A stretch of 64,000 nucleotides of DNA from Mariannaea sp. PMI_226. Taxonomy: Eukaryota > Ascomycota > Sordariomycetes > Hypocreales > Nectriaceae. The notes below the pieces were generated by a model. It was not told the origin of the DNA and ran no database searches. It saw only the letters and a list, made by a program, of their open reading frames with translations. A program made the position numbers and the translations under genes. The DNA lies in the NCBI GenBank assembly GCA_024336345.1, contig JANFOG010000012.1, positions 620,001 through 684,000 on the forward strand, written 5' to 3'. Shown piece after piece: positions 23,153 through 33,700 of this stretch; position 1 is the first letter of the stretch; each line of letters begins with the position of its first letter.

Positions 23153-26100
23153 TCAACCTCCAACACTGTCATGACCTGACAACTTATATTCTGACATTTC
23201 CACGGTGGTCTTCGAATCCTCTTGTGACCAGATTCCTACTAGCCTCGTTTCCTTGAGCACCCTAACCGCCAGATCTCGTAGAAGCCCACACTTGAGCAGC
23301 TCCAGTACTTGCAAGTGAGCTTGCAGCTCCTTTCCAATCCAGTTTCGCAGTTCAATAGCAGTGAGTGAGTCCAAGCCAAAGGCTGTGATGGATGTCGTCG
23401 CTTTCTGAGCCGACAAGACCTCAACAGGGATCATAAGTATGGCGGCAAGTTTGTCCCGAAGGCCGTCAATCAATGTCTCAAGCGCTTGCTCTAGGTCGAT
23501 GGCCTGGCTAAGCTTTTGTGAAATAGTAAGACTGGCCGACTGGGATTGGTTAGTGTGTTGGACCAGCTTCGCAAGCTCCTCGTCTCGCAGGCGCGAGAAT
23601 CTAGCGTCCACGGCATAGTATGGAAGCGCAGTTGAGTTAGAAAAGTCCAGGCCTGTGATACACTGGCCACCGCAGATTGCCCCTACTTTGCCTTTTATTG
23701 TTACCTCTATAAGGGCTAGCAGTTCAGATTCGCTCATAGTGCTACCCGAGAGATTCTGAAGTACCTGTGCTTGCTTGGCTGGGTTCTCTGCGAGATATCC
23801 AATACCCCCAATAGCAGCTAGGTTGAGCGATGTAGCTGCAAGGCCCTTGCGTCGGCGGTAGAGAGCAAAAGCATCCAAAAACGTATTGGCAGCTGCATAT
23901 GCCCCCTGGCCTTTGTTGCCGACGATACCAGCAACTGATGAGAGCATTACAAAGAAGTCGAGTTGCGCATTGATAAGAGCAATATGAAAGTTTTGGGCGC
24001 TGTCCACCTTGGAGCGGAGAACAGCGTCGTAGTCATCGAAATTCATGTTCTCAAACAGTACATCCTACCATACATTAGCAAATTGAATGGCCATCACCGC
24101 GGATTGAACTTGTCACCTACCTTAAGCACCATGGCGGCATGAATTAAACCCCTTATTGGAGGTAGACTCTTCTCAAGCCCTTCTATAAGGGTTCTGACTT
24201 GGGAATAATCTGTGGCATCACATTTCTCAATGTATATTGAAGCGCCCATGTCCTTACACTCTTGAACGAGAGAGCGTATCTCGTTGGTGACGGCACCCTT
24301 GCGTGAAAGCAAGACGATGTGACGAGCACCCAATAGAACTAATCTTCTAGCGATGGATCGACCGATACCACCAGTGCCACCAATGATCAAATACGTGGCA
24401 TCCCCCCAGAGCACGACCGATCGTGTCGTTGGATGAGTTGCCTGCAAATACAGCCATATTAGTTAGTTTAGTGCTAATTAAGCTGGTGAGTATATGTGAT
24501 GGATGCTTTTACCTTAACTTGTTCGTTGGGTATTGAGTGGCTCACAACAATCTTGCCGGTTGTCTTTCCACTCTGTAGCTTGCGAAGTGCAATCTCGACC
24601 TCTGAGATACCAACCGTCGTGATGGGACCTATAGGGTGAATGATCTGCTTGGAGAGGAGGTCCATGACAGTAGCTAAAACTCCAGTCATAATCTTGGGTC
24701 GCTCTGCAGCTATAAGCGTCGAGTCAACTGAGCTGAAGGTGCAGTTGCTTGCAAACTTGGCCATTTCCAGTCTTGTATTGGATAAAATATCCCTCTTCCC
24801 GATTTCTATAAAGCGGCCGAAGGGCGCGAGACATTTCCAAGTCTCATGCAAAAGATCCCCCGCAAGAGAGTTGATAATAACGTCCACCCCTTTGCCATCG
24901 GTGGCCTCCCTAATGACAGGACCAAAGTCGGAATCTCGACTATAGAAAATTCGTTCTTCTGGGATGGCGTATGTGTCAACCAAGAATTGTTTTTTGTCCA
25001 TGCTCCCAACTGTCACATATATTTCTGCACCAAGGCTTTGAGCTAGCTGGATGGTCGCTTGACCAACACCACCAGAACCAGCATGGATGAGAATCTTTTC
25101 TCCAGGCTCCATACGAGCGAGATATATGATGCCATAATATGCCGTGCAATAAACGACAGGTATCGATGCTGCTACTTCGAAACTCATGGTTGCGGGAATG
25201 ATGACAGCACTAGTGGCGGCACAATGAGCGTATGTACCATATGCACCTAAGGACATTGCACATACACGATCGCCCACCTTGAATGAGTCGACCCCGCGGC
25301 CGACGCGAGAAACTATGCCGCTGCATTCAATACCAAAATAGGGACTTGAAACCTGTCCCATAGCGATGACTACGTCTTTGAAGTTCATACCCGTGGCGGC
25401 AATCTTGATCTCAATCTCATCTTCATTGAGAGGGCATATGTCTTCATCCTCCCAGTACAGCGAATCTAGTGTGCCAGGAGTCCCAACATCCATTTTCAGA
25501 CGTCGACCCGGCTGCTCAAAGTCCTGAGGATACGATGATGCCGAAGACTGCGTTTCACGGAAGATGGTGAGATTCAAGTCTTTCTCCTGGACCACACGAG
25601 GAACAACAAGTTCACCAGCTTCTTCGGCAAGTTCATACTCAGGGCCCGAGCCAGTTTCGGATATGGTTGGTGGAACGGTGGCATTGAAGGCACGCAGGAT
25701 GAGCTCGGCCCTCTCTGAGACATCGAGCTGGGAGTCGGGGTCCAAGTCGAGAGTGGCTGCAGCTACGTTGACCTCGGAGCGGACAGTTCGCAGGAGCCCC
25801 TGAGCAATGTTGTTCCTTGGCTTTTCTGCAAAACGGTATGCGCCAACTGTGACCCAGAGGATCGAAGAGCAGTTAAGAAGTAGACTCTGGACACTCGCAA
25901 ACTGCTCTCTTGATATATTGTGTAACAGCTGCTCATTAACTTCAGCAAGACAAATGTAGCACTCATTCGGCGAAGGGCAAATTGTCGAAAGCGAGGAAAC
26001 CGACGGTATAGAACCCGTTCTTTGCTCGACGAGCTTTTCAAGGGCAAGGATAAGTTCTTGAGATTCGTTCTTATCAGATATCAGGATGACTGGGACATTG

Positions 26101-26163
26101 TCGCAATCGGTGGTAGCGACGATGTGAGCATTGATGCCACTGCTTTCAGCAGCTCTGGTAGAC

Positions 26164-26253
26164 TCGCCGTTGGTCTCTGACTTGCCATTGATCTCTGACC
26201 CGCCATTTGCCTCAGACTTGTCATTTGCCTTTGTCTTGACGTTGGCTTCCTGT
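26164..26253 (-). repeat. 18-bp tandem repeat in PKS DH-ER linker
   Basis: Five adjacent 18-nt units encode hexapeptides of the form (E/K)(A/I/T)N(G/D/V)(K/G/E)(S/T). They lie in the linker where methyltransferase-bearing relatives carry extra domain sequence. Units differ at several positions, so expansion is not very recent. Confidence 0.75.
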
Positions 26254-27560
26254 TTAATATTCGTCATTTCACCATTAACCGTTGATTCGCCATTGCCGCA
26301 AGTTAAAGGTTGCCACTCAATCCTGTAGCACAAAGAACGGGGGTTCTGATCTTCCAAAGAGGCACTTCTCACTGGAGTCATTTTTAATCCCGTCATTCTG
26401 ATGACAGGATCCACCAGCGATCTGTGCCAGACGTCAACGTAGAAGTCTACAGGGCCGAGACTACGAGGGTCCGGGCAACCATGAGCAACAACTCGCATCT
26501 GGTCATCAGTATGGTTGGGCAGGGCATCGCTGATATCAAGCTCGTTGATTGCGGATGGCATAAAAAGGCTTAGCATTTCACCACGTCCAGCGCCCAGAAT
26601 TGGAAAAATATGCTGAAGAAGTAGATCTGTGAATGCTGCCGGCAAGATAGATGGTGTTTCGTAGGATGAGGGCATGAGGGCCATGGTATCAGGGACAGCA
26701 ATTGTGCTTGTGGAGAAGTTTTCACAAGCCATAAGTCCTGCTTCAGGTTTTAGAGTGAACACAGATCTATAACTCGCACCATGGTTTTCAAGCTCATTAT
26801 AGAACTCCTTCAAGGCAACTGGTTGGCTTTGAGGATTCATAGCCTTCATGAATCGAAGACTAGCGGCGCTCTCCTTGACGGTGGTGACCAGGTTGGCTGT
26901 GGAGTGTGTTTTGACGCGGATAAGACCGCGGCAGTGCCCAATCCAACCCCTGTTAGGTTCCCATGAAGATATGCGAAACTCGTCCCAATGGTTGGAATGT
27001 GACCTTGTTCCCTCGGAATACGCTTTCATGGAAACCATGGTTTCGTACTGCACACCATCATCAAGCACCATCGCTCTGTTGGCTTGGACATCCCGTAGGC
27101 GATAACCGCATATTTGCTGGGTATTGGCGCCTCGAAGCTGCACTCTTTGAGATGCAGCCTCGACGGCCATACACAAATATCCAGCTAATGGGAATACGGT
27201 GAGAGATTGCATACGGTGATCCTTCAACCAGGGCAGGTCATCGAGCGAAAGCATGTTTCGCCAGATCGGCTCGGATTCGCTGTATGTATCCTCCAATAAT
27301 CCAAGCAAGTCATGCCGTGCAAACGGCTTGAGACGATGTTGTTTGCTTGATCGTGACTCCGACCAGTAACGGTGGTCCGACCAAGGATATGGGAGAAAGT
27401 CCGAGATTACGACCGGCTGCCCCTTCTCATCGTCAGTCTGATTGACGGCACCGAAATCAAGCACATGTCCGTGGACGAATAAATTTCCAGCAAGATTAAG
27501 CATCGAGATGGTGGCGTGTTGGTTGCGGACAAGGGATGGAAAGCAGAGGGACAGCCAGCC

Positions 27561-28110
27561 CTAATGAAGGACCAGAATGCCGGGATGGGTCCCCGATACT
27601 CTGCCCGTTCGCAATATATGTTATATCATATTTTCATATATCGCGCATACGCATCACATTGCATAAATGGGTAACAGATCGGGCTGGCGTTGGTCATAAT
27701 GATGGCACCTAGTTGCCAAATAGGTTGCAATTCTGACACCCGTGACAACGATGTCGAATCATCTTGACCCAAGAATTCGTTTTAGTTAGATATTTACAAA
27801 AGGTCTAGGTACTGCATCGATAAAATTGATTACTCTGGAACTATATTAGTGCGTATCTCATCCGACTGAGGCAAATCACGCAATCGGGTGAAACATCAAT
27901 GCCTCCGAGCACGCATTATCCCTCTCAATGTGATCAAATGGCTATTGACAATCGGATATTTGTGGGAAAGGGGGATTTGTTTGAACGATACGTCAGAAAC
28001 GTCGATGAGGTAAATATTTCACAAGAATCCTACTTGCTTGAACTTCCATTTTGTTGAATCCCTATAGAAAATTCCGAGCTTGGCGGGCTGAGAGATTTCG
28101 CCTCCGAAAC
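27561..28110 (-). other. Interruption between PKS AT and DH domains (long intron or insertion)
   Basis: The AT frame ends at a TAG at 28032-28030, and PKS-type coding resumes at CFPSLVRNQHA near 27545. The only acceptor that preserves the downstream frame is at 27561. A phase-0 partner donor (GTTTCG, weak) lies at 28110, giving a 550-nt intron, far longer than the other PKS introns of about 50-100 nt. No protein similarity or clear terminal repeat is seen inside. Confidence 0.5.
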
Positions 28111-30787
28111 CGGTTGCCCAGCACTCTTGGTAATCTGCTTGACGGGACCTTCGAGAGCAGAATGGGGTCCGATTTCAATAATGATGTCTGGCTCAGACTC
28201 AACGCAGAGATCATGCAATGCAGAGGAGAACAACACCGGCATTGTGAGGTTGTCAACCCAATATTGCGGAATAAAGGATGCCTTGTCGCTCCTAGCGCCC
28301 AGAAGTGCAGAGTAAAAGGCTACGTCTCCCTGCTTCGGCTTTGGCGTCATATCCTTGATAGCAGTCATGTAGTCATTTGTGGCAAGTTGCATATGCGATG
28401 AGTGATATCCAATATCAACACGTAGTTTTCGGTTGAATAGGCCTTGAACCTCGAGCTCGGAGCGGAGTGCATCAATATCTACCTCATCACCCGAGACCGT
28501 AACGGAGCTGGGCGAGTTTTCGCACGCCACCGTGATATTACCCAGACCAAGACGCTTTATTATACCTTTGACTTCAGCAGACCCTGCGCCGACCGCAATC
28601 ATGGCGCCACGGAGGTCTGGATACTTCGTCTTCATTCTGGTAACAGATTGGCCGCGGTGGTAAGCAACCGTCATGGCTTCTTCTATTGAAAGACCGCCAG
28701 CAGCGAAGGCGGCTGCGATTTCACCGCTTGAGTGCCCCACGACCACAGTAGGAGTGACACCCCAAGATGACAGCAACACCGTGAGCCCGAGTTGTATTGC
28801 TGTACACGCTGGCTGTGAAATGTGCGCCTGGCTCATATTGGATTCTTCTTTGCTCTTGGACAGCTCTTGTGTTAATGAGAAGTCTGCGCCTAGCCGCTTA
28901 AGGTAATCGGACGCCACTTTGATAGTCCTAGCGTAAAGGGGATGTGTCTCCATGAGATCCTGGCCCATTTGTGGCCATTGAGTGCCCTGTCCATTATATA
29001 TAAATGCCAGCTTGGGAGCTCCGGATATGCGCCTGGGAATCACTGCGGTACTGGTGAGGATTTCGCCGAGCTCGTCGCACGATGTTGCTGTCAAAGCAAT
29101 TCTCCAAGGGAGATGGGTTCGTCTCTCACCAAGAGTATAGCATATATCTCTCCAAAGACCTTTCTGAAACGCGGCTGGATGCTTCTCAATGTAGATACTG
29201 AGCCGAGAAGCCACACGCTTGGCCGCATCTTCGTCGTTGGCACTCAAGACAACCAACTGAGGGAATTCATCATTGCGATTCTGTGAAAATTCAGATACCA
29301 GATGCGGTGGACGCTCCAGGACAACATGAGCAGTAGAGCCTCCGATACCAAAGTTATTGACACTAATGAAGCGCTTATCCTTTGGCCATGGTCGAGTACC
29401 AATTGGGACTTTCATATTCCATTCATCCAATGGGATAGCCCCATTTGCCTTTTCAAAGTTCACATTTGGAAGAATGAAGCCCCTCTCAAGCATCAAGGTC
29501 GCCTTTATAATGGAGATAATGCCACTTGCATTCTCCAAATGACCAAAATTTGTTTTCACAGATCCAATGTAAAGAGGTGACCTCTTTGTCCGTCCATTGC
29601 CGAAGACGCGATATATGGCCTCGGCCTCTATAGGATCACCAGCCTTTGTACCTGCGCCGTGTGTCTCGATGAATCCAGTTTGTTCGGGCGAGATGTGTGC
29701 GCGAGCGTAGACTTCGCGTATAAGACGCTCTTGAGCATCCCCAGATGGTGCTGTAATGCCTAATGCTAACTATCAAAATATGCAAAAGATTAGAAATATG
29801 GAGGCTTTCCACTTACCAATTGTCTTGCCATCTTGGTTGATTCTGGTGTTGACTATAATTGACCGTATCTTGTCATTGTCCTCAAGTGCCTTCTCCAGGG
29901 GTTTAAGAATCAGACAGCCTATGCCCTCACCCCTTGCGTAGCCAGACTTGGCACGGTGATCAAACGCGTATGTCTTTCCGTCATTATTGAATATCCTATG
30001 AATAATTATTGGCTCCTGGCTTACCCATAAATGTCTGAAGAGAAATCTTACCCCAACATAGACATGGAGACCATGTCATCAGGCTGGAGATGCACATTGC
30101 ATCCTGCCACTATGGCTGACTCCGACTCGCCAGAGCGAATACTCTGCACCGCCAAGTGCAGGGCGTGCAGACTGGATGAGCATGCCGTATCTACAGTAAA
30201 ACAGGGGCCATGAAGATCGAAGTAGTATGAGATGCGACCAGCCTGGATGCACGAGTGGTTGCCAGTCGCATCAAATACTGGGACTTGATTCAAATCTCTC
30301 AAAGCACCAACGCGATAATCAGATGTTCTCCCTCCAACAAAGACGCCCATGTTACTCTTGGCAATCGATGTTTTAGGGAACCCTGCATTTTCAAGAGCTT
30401 CATATGCACACTCCAGTAGTTGTCGTTGCTGGGGGTCTGTAAAAGTAATGATTGTGTTAGCGGAATGAATAATAACGTACATAGAACACTCCACAAAAGA
30501 CAGCAATATATACCCATGGCTATAGCCTCCTGTTCAGTAACGTGGAAAAAGGGCGCATCAAATTTGGAAAGGTTATGGCGCATAAAGTAACCTCCCTTCT
30601 GGTTGAAGCAGCCCATTTTCTGTGGATTTGGATGATAATAAGCATCGCTGGAGAATCTGTCTGTAGGTATGGGGGCCCAACCATCCCGCGAACGCGAGAT
30701 CAAGGTCTATAGCTCATCCAGCGTGGACACATCCCCAGAGACACGGCAGGACATGCCCACGATGGCAATAGGGGCTGGTGGCATCAT

Positions 30788-31475
30788 GCTGTTTGGTGTA
30801 GTTCAAAGGGATTGGACAGCCAATGCCGTTTGGTAGATGAAAGGTCCCCCTCCCAGAAAGCTGAGATGTGATGTTGATAATTGAATTGATGAATACAAGA
30901 TGAAAAACAAGGGGGCAGCACTTATCCAATACGATTCGTGGAATATGGCAGTTCCTCAGGACGAGGTCATGCCTACTCCTAACGTGTCACTTGGGAGCGC
31001 AAGATTTTCCTCAGGGATATGAGCCCGACAAGCCGAGAGAGAAAAGTCCTAGTGTTATCTCGCCAGTAGTCTGGGTGGCTAATGGCGCAAGATCTTACTT
31101 GGCTTATCAACGTAGTTGCAATATGGTGTTCTGAATCAAATTACTACATACAGCCCTAAGTTCACCGCCATTAACTCGGCTGTAACCAACCTTACTGTCA
31201 GCTGATGAATTATAGCCCTAGTTACCCGATATAGAACTATTAGATTCAATGTAGAGACTGTCTTATCACGTGTCACAACATCAGTCGTGAGTCAGGCCGT
31301 CAAGTCGGGCCGTGAAGTCGGACCGTAAAATCAGGACTGATGATTTTCTCATTTGACTCTGTGGAATTCAACAAGCAACACCTCCCAATATGAAAAATAG
31401 TAGAAACGTTCGTTTGGAATCAGATGACCATTTTCAACCCATTCTCTACTCATCGTGCAATTCACCACTGCCATT
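30788..31475. promoter_or_regulatory. Divergent promoter between PKS and FSH hydrolase
   Basis: This 688-nt region separates two divergent start codons. It holds a CACGTG at 31267-31272 and, directly after it, four near-identical 12-13 nt direct repeats at 31287-31337. Shared control of the pair by one factor is a reasonable inference. Confidence 0.55.
31287..31337 (+). repeat. Four 13-bp direct repeats in divergent promoter
   Basis: Successive units GTGAGTCAGGCC, GTCAAGTCGGGCC, GTGAAGTCGGACC and GTAAAATCAGGAC share the pattern GTnAAGTCGGGCC. The regular spacing of about one helical turn plus 2-3 bp and the CGG cores are compatible with an array of regulator sites. Confidence 0.65.
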
Positions 31476-32440
31476 ATGACCATCATCTGCCTACATGGCG
31501 CGTACAGCAGTGCCACAGTAAGTCGAAAGCAGCCATACTATTACCACTCAGCTCTCCGCGAAACCGTCAAACTCATAAGCCCAGAACTTCCAAGTACAGC
31601 TTGTCCCGCTCATCAATTCCCTAGGACAACATGATTCTATCAAGTTCAAATGGATCAATGGCGGCCACAGCATTACAGCGCCTCGTCTCTTCGAGAAAAT
31701 CTTTGGCCAGTCACCGCTGTACAGTTTCATGGACCTCGCTAGTGTCAGTGAGCTGGACGACATACCCTCTCGGGTCAGAAACCTTCCGAAAGGGCTCACG
31801 GCTGAAGATACAATGCGAAAAGTAGCGCTTCACAGCAAGATCAGCGGCCAGGTTATCGGATCAGCTTTGGAGAGGATCCTTCGGGTTATGGAGAACGATC
31901 CAGAAATTGACGTAAGCTAACAAAGAGCTAATCGGATTCAAGGTGATTTCATTGTAATATTTGAGTGAATAGGGCATAATGGGCTATTCCGAAGGAGCCG
32001 CGATTGCGGCAAGCCTGATTCTCGAGGAGGGTAGCCGCTGGAAGAAACACGGCACGCCACGTCGCATCAAGGTCAGATCTCTCTCATAGAAGGTATCCGC
32101 CCTCGCTAAGCCTTTACAGTACGCCATATTCCTTGGCGGCTGGCCCCCTCTGAGTGTTGACGGCGATTCTGTGCAGTGGTTTCTGGCCGACGAGTGCGAA
32201 ATGCTTATCGACGTCCCGACATGCCATGTTATCGGTTGTAGCGACCCGTACATCGACGGAGCCATGGCACTTTTCAACATGTGCGATGAGGATACAGCTA
32301 CACTTTTCGATCACGGCGAGGGGCATAACGTGCCTCGTGACACGACTACCGTCCAAGAATTAGCCTCTGCGGTGAAAGATACATTGAGGAAGGCAGGGAT
32401 AGTTATTCAAGAAAACGGCTGCACAACCATCAAGCTCTAG
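31476..32440 (+). CDS. FSH-family serine hydrolase, LovG-like polyketide-releasing thioesterase candidate
   Basis: Four exons (31476-31517, 31585-31911, 31973-32071, 32120-32440) join in phase to 262 residues. The start MTIICLHGAYSSAT contains the HG oxyanion strand. The nucleophile motif GYSEGA provides Ser, the acid lies in VIGCSDPYI and the His in HGEGHNVPRD, giving a complete alpha/beta-hydrolase triad of the FSH1 family. In lovastatin-type pathways, family members (LovG) release the chain from a highly reducing PKS that lacks its own thioesterase. That role is inferred here from head-to-head pairing with such a PKS. No signal peptide, so cytosolic. All splice sites are standard. Confidence 0.85.
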
Positions 32441-33207
32441 AGTCAAATATGAAAGTCTTCATATTTTCAGTTTAAGATCATGTCTAAAGACATCCTACAA
32501 GATGCAGTAGTATTTGAGTAGATGAGACCACTGTGGTGAAAGCCGCGATTTCATAGAGTGTGGGAACACTGCAACCATAGTGGTTAACTAACCAAGGTAT
32601 AATATTTAAATTGCACAAAGCACAACACAGCACGTAGCATATACTGTGGCTTTATGAGACGAAACTCAGCGACAGGTGACCAAGTCTGGATCACCGTATC
32701 AGCTCGACCTTGAACTCACCAAGCCTCCGTATCAACCCGAATCGTAGATTCTGCTTGCTTGGGCTGCAAATTCTGGTATTCTATTGCCAGATATTGCGTA
32801 CGGGCATTGGATGCTTATATCTAAGGAGACTGTGGCTGTCTTAGTGGTAATGAAGTCGATCTCTTGATGGGAATGCTACCAAAGGTCACATCCACGATAT
32901 ACTGAGGATTTGAGGCTTAGGGGACTATCATATTCGAAAATTGCGTCACCACTGGTGGCATACAACTTAGCGTTTGCGTACTGAATAGACCAGATTCATT
33001 TCAAGCTAGCCTAATGTTTGGCAAATAGCTCCTGTATCGTATAGTTCCGGCCCTCAACAAAGCCAAATTCCAAATTTTGCAGTATAAGTCAGGCCAAAGT
33101 GACTATCAGGAGGTCTTATTGAGCTCAATAGATAATTAAAACGTCGTTATGTGGCTGTACTGCACTTTGAGCGAGGCTGGAAGGAGGTGAGGGCGGCTTG
33201 CCCTTGT
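32441..33207. other. Convergent intergenic region
   Basis: About 770 nt of AT-rich sequence between the hydrolase and the CBM18-like gene. No gene was seen. Confidence 0.45.
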
Positions 33208-33700
33208 TTAATCGTCACATGTCGCAGCGAACGAACCAGCCTTGTTGCAGCGCTTGCAATAGTCTTCTCCACGCCCACAAAAGCCTTCTTGCCTATAAAA
33301 AGGATTAGAAAAATACGAAACTGTTTTGGAATAATGGATGCACTAACGTGCAACATGGTGCATGCGAAGGACAGATATTGCCCTGACCACAGCGCCCGTT
33401 GGAGTCGAAATTTGCATCTATATTGATGCATTTGCCCTGAAAGGACCCATCTCTGTTGCAGTTCCTTCCGCAGAAACTATCATCAGATCCACAATAGCCA
33501 CCCAGTCTGTAAGTAAGTAGTCAGTTATGAATGTATGGCATGCTTCTTGAATGATATAATACCAACCCGCAGCATCTTGCATTTCCTGGACAGCGATTAT
33601 TTGAGCTACACTTCTCATTAAAGTTGAATCCCTTTTGGGCTAGCCCAAGTGTAGTACCAGAGAGGACCAGAAGAGACAAGATATATGGTAACGCTACCAT
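33208..33700 (-). CDS. Small secreted Cys-rich protein with two CBM18-like modules
   Basis: Three exons (33700-33567, 33506-33348, 33292-33208) give 125 residues. The first 21 form a signal peptide (MVALPYILSLLVLSGTTLGLA). Two modules of 8 Cys each follow. The first has CSSNNRCPGNARCC then GYCGSDDSFCGRNC; the second has CGQGNICPSHAPCC then GFCGRGEDYCKRC. The CC...(Y/F)CG...(F/Y)C pattern is that of hevein-like chitin-binding domains (CBM18). Each module ends in GSFxxxC. Each is interrupted by a phase-2 intron in the codon right after CC, with similar donors (GTTGGT, GTTAGT), so module and intron were duplicated together. Chitin binding is inferred. Possible roles are wall shielding or effector function, or a piece derived from a modular chitinase such as the relic nearby. 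Confidence 0.75.

Larger units (their letters stand above)
23153..30787 (-). pseudogene. Highly reducing polyketide synthase (KS-AT-DH-ER-KR-ACP), probably inactivated
   Basis: Iterative type I PKS that would build a reduced chain from malonyl-CoA. The start at 30787 reads MMPPAPIAIVGMSCRVSG. KS: DTACSSSL (Cys), ETHGAGT (His) and KTNFGHLENASG (His) are intact. AT: FIYNGQGTQ and GHSSGE with the Ser nucleophile. DH: motifs eroded. No C-methyltransferase is evident between DH and ER. ER: HAGSGGVGQA nucleotide site. KR: IIGGTGGIG, with Ser and Tyr in VMLSSVAG and GAYAAANTF. ACP: FGLDSLTAIELR, with the phosphopantetheine Ser. There is no thioesterase domain; the divergent FSH hydrolase may supply release. 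Introns in the KS, ER-KR and KR parts splice cleanly. Odd points: an in-frame TAG at 30709-30707 where relatives have Trp, and a 0.5 kb non-coding interruption between AT and DH. It is labelled pseudogene on this assembly; a sequencing error at the TAG would restore most of the frame. Confidence 0.75.

Noticed and set aside
30714..30929. Minus-strand frame overlapping the PKS start
   Set aside because: It is in a different frame from PIAIVGMSCR and has no domain features; the PKS start at 30787 fits better.
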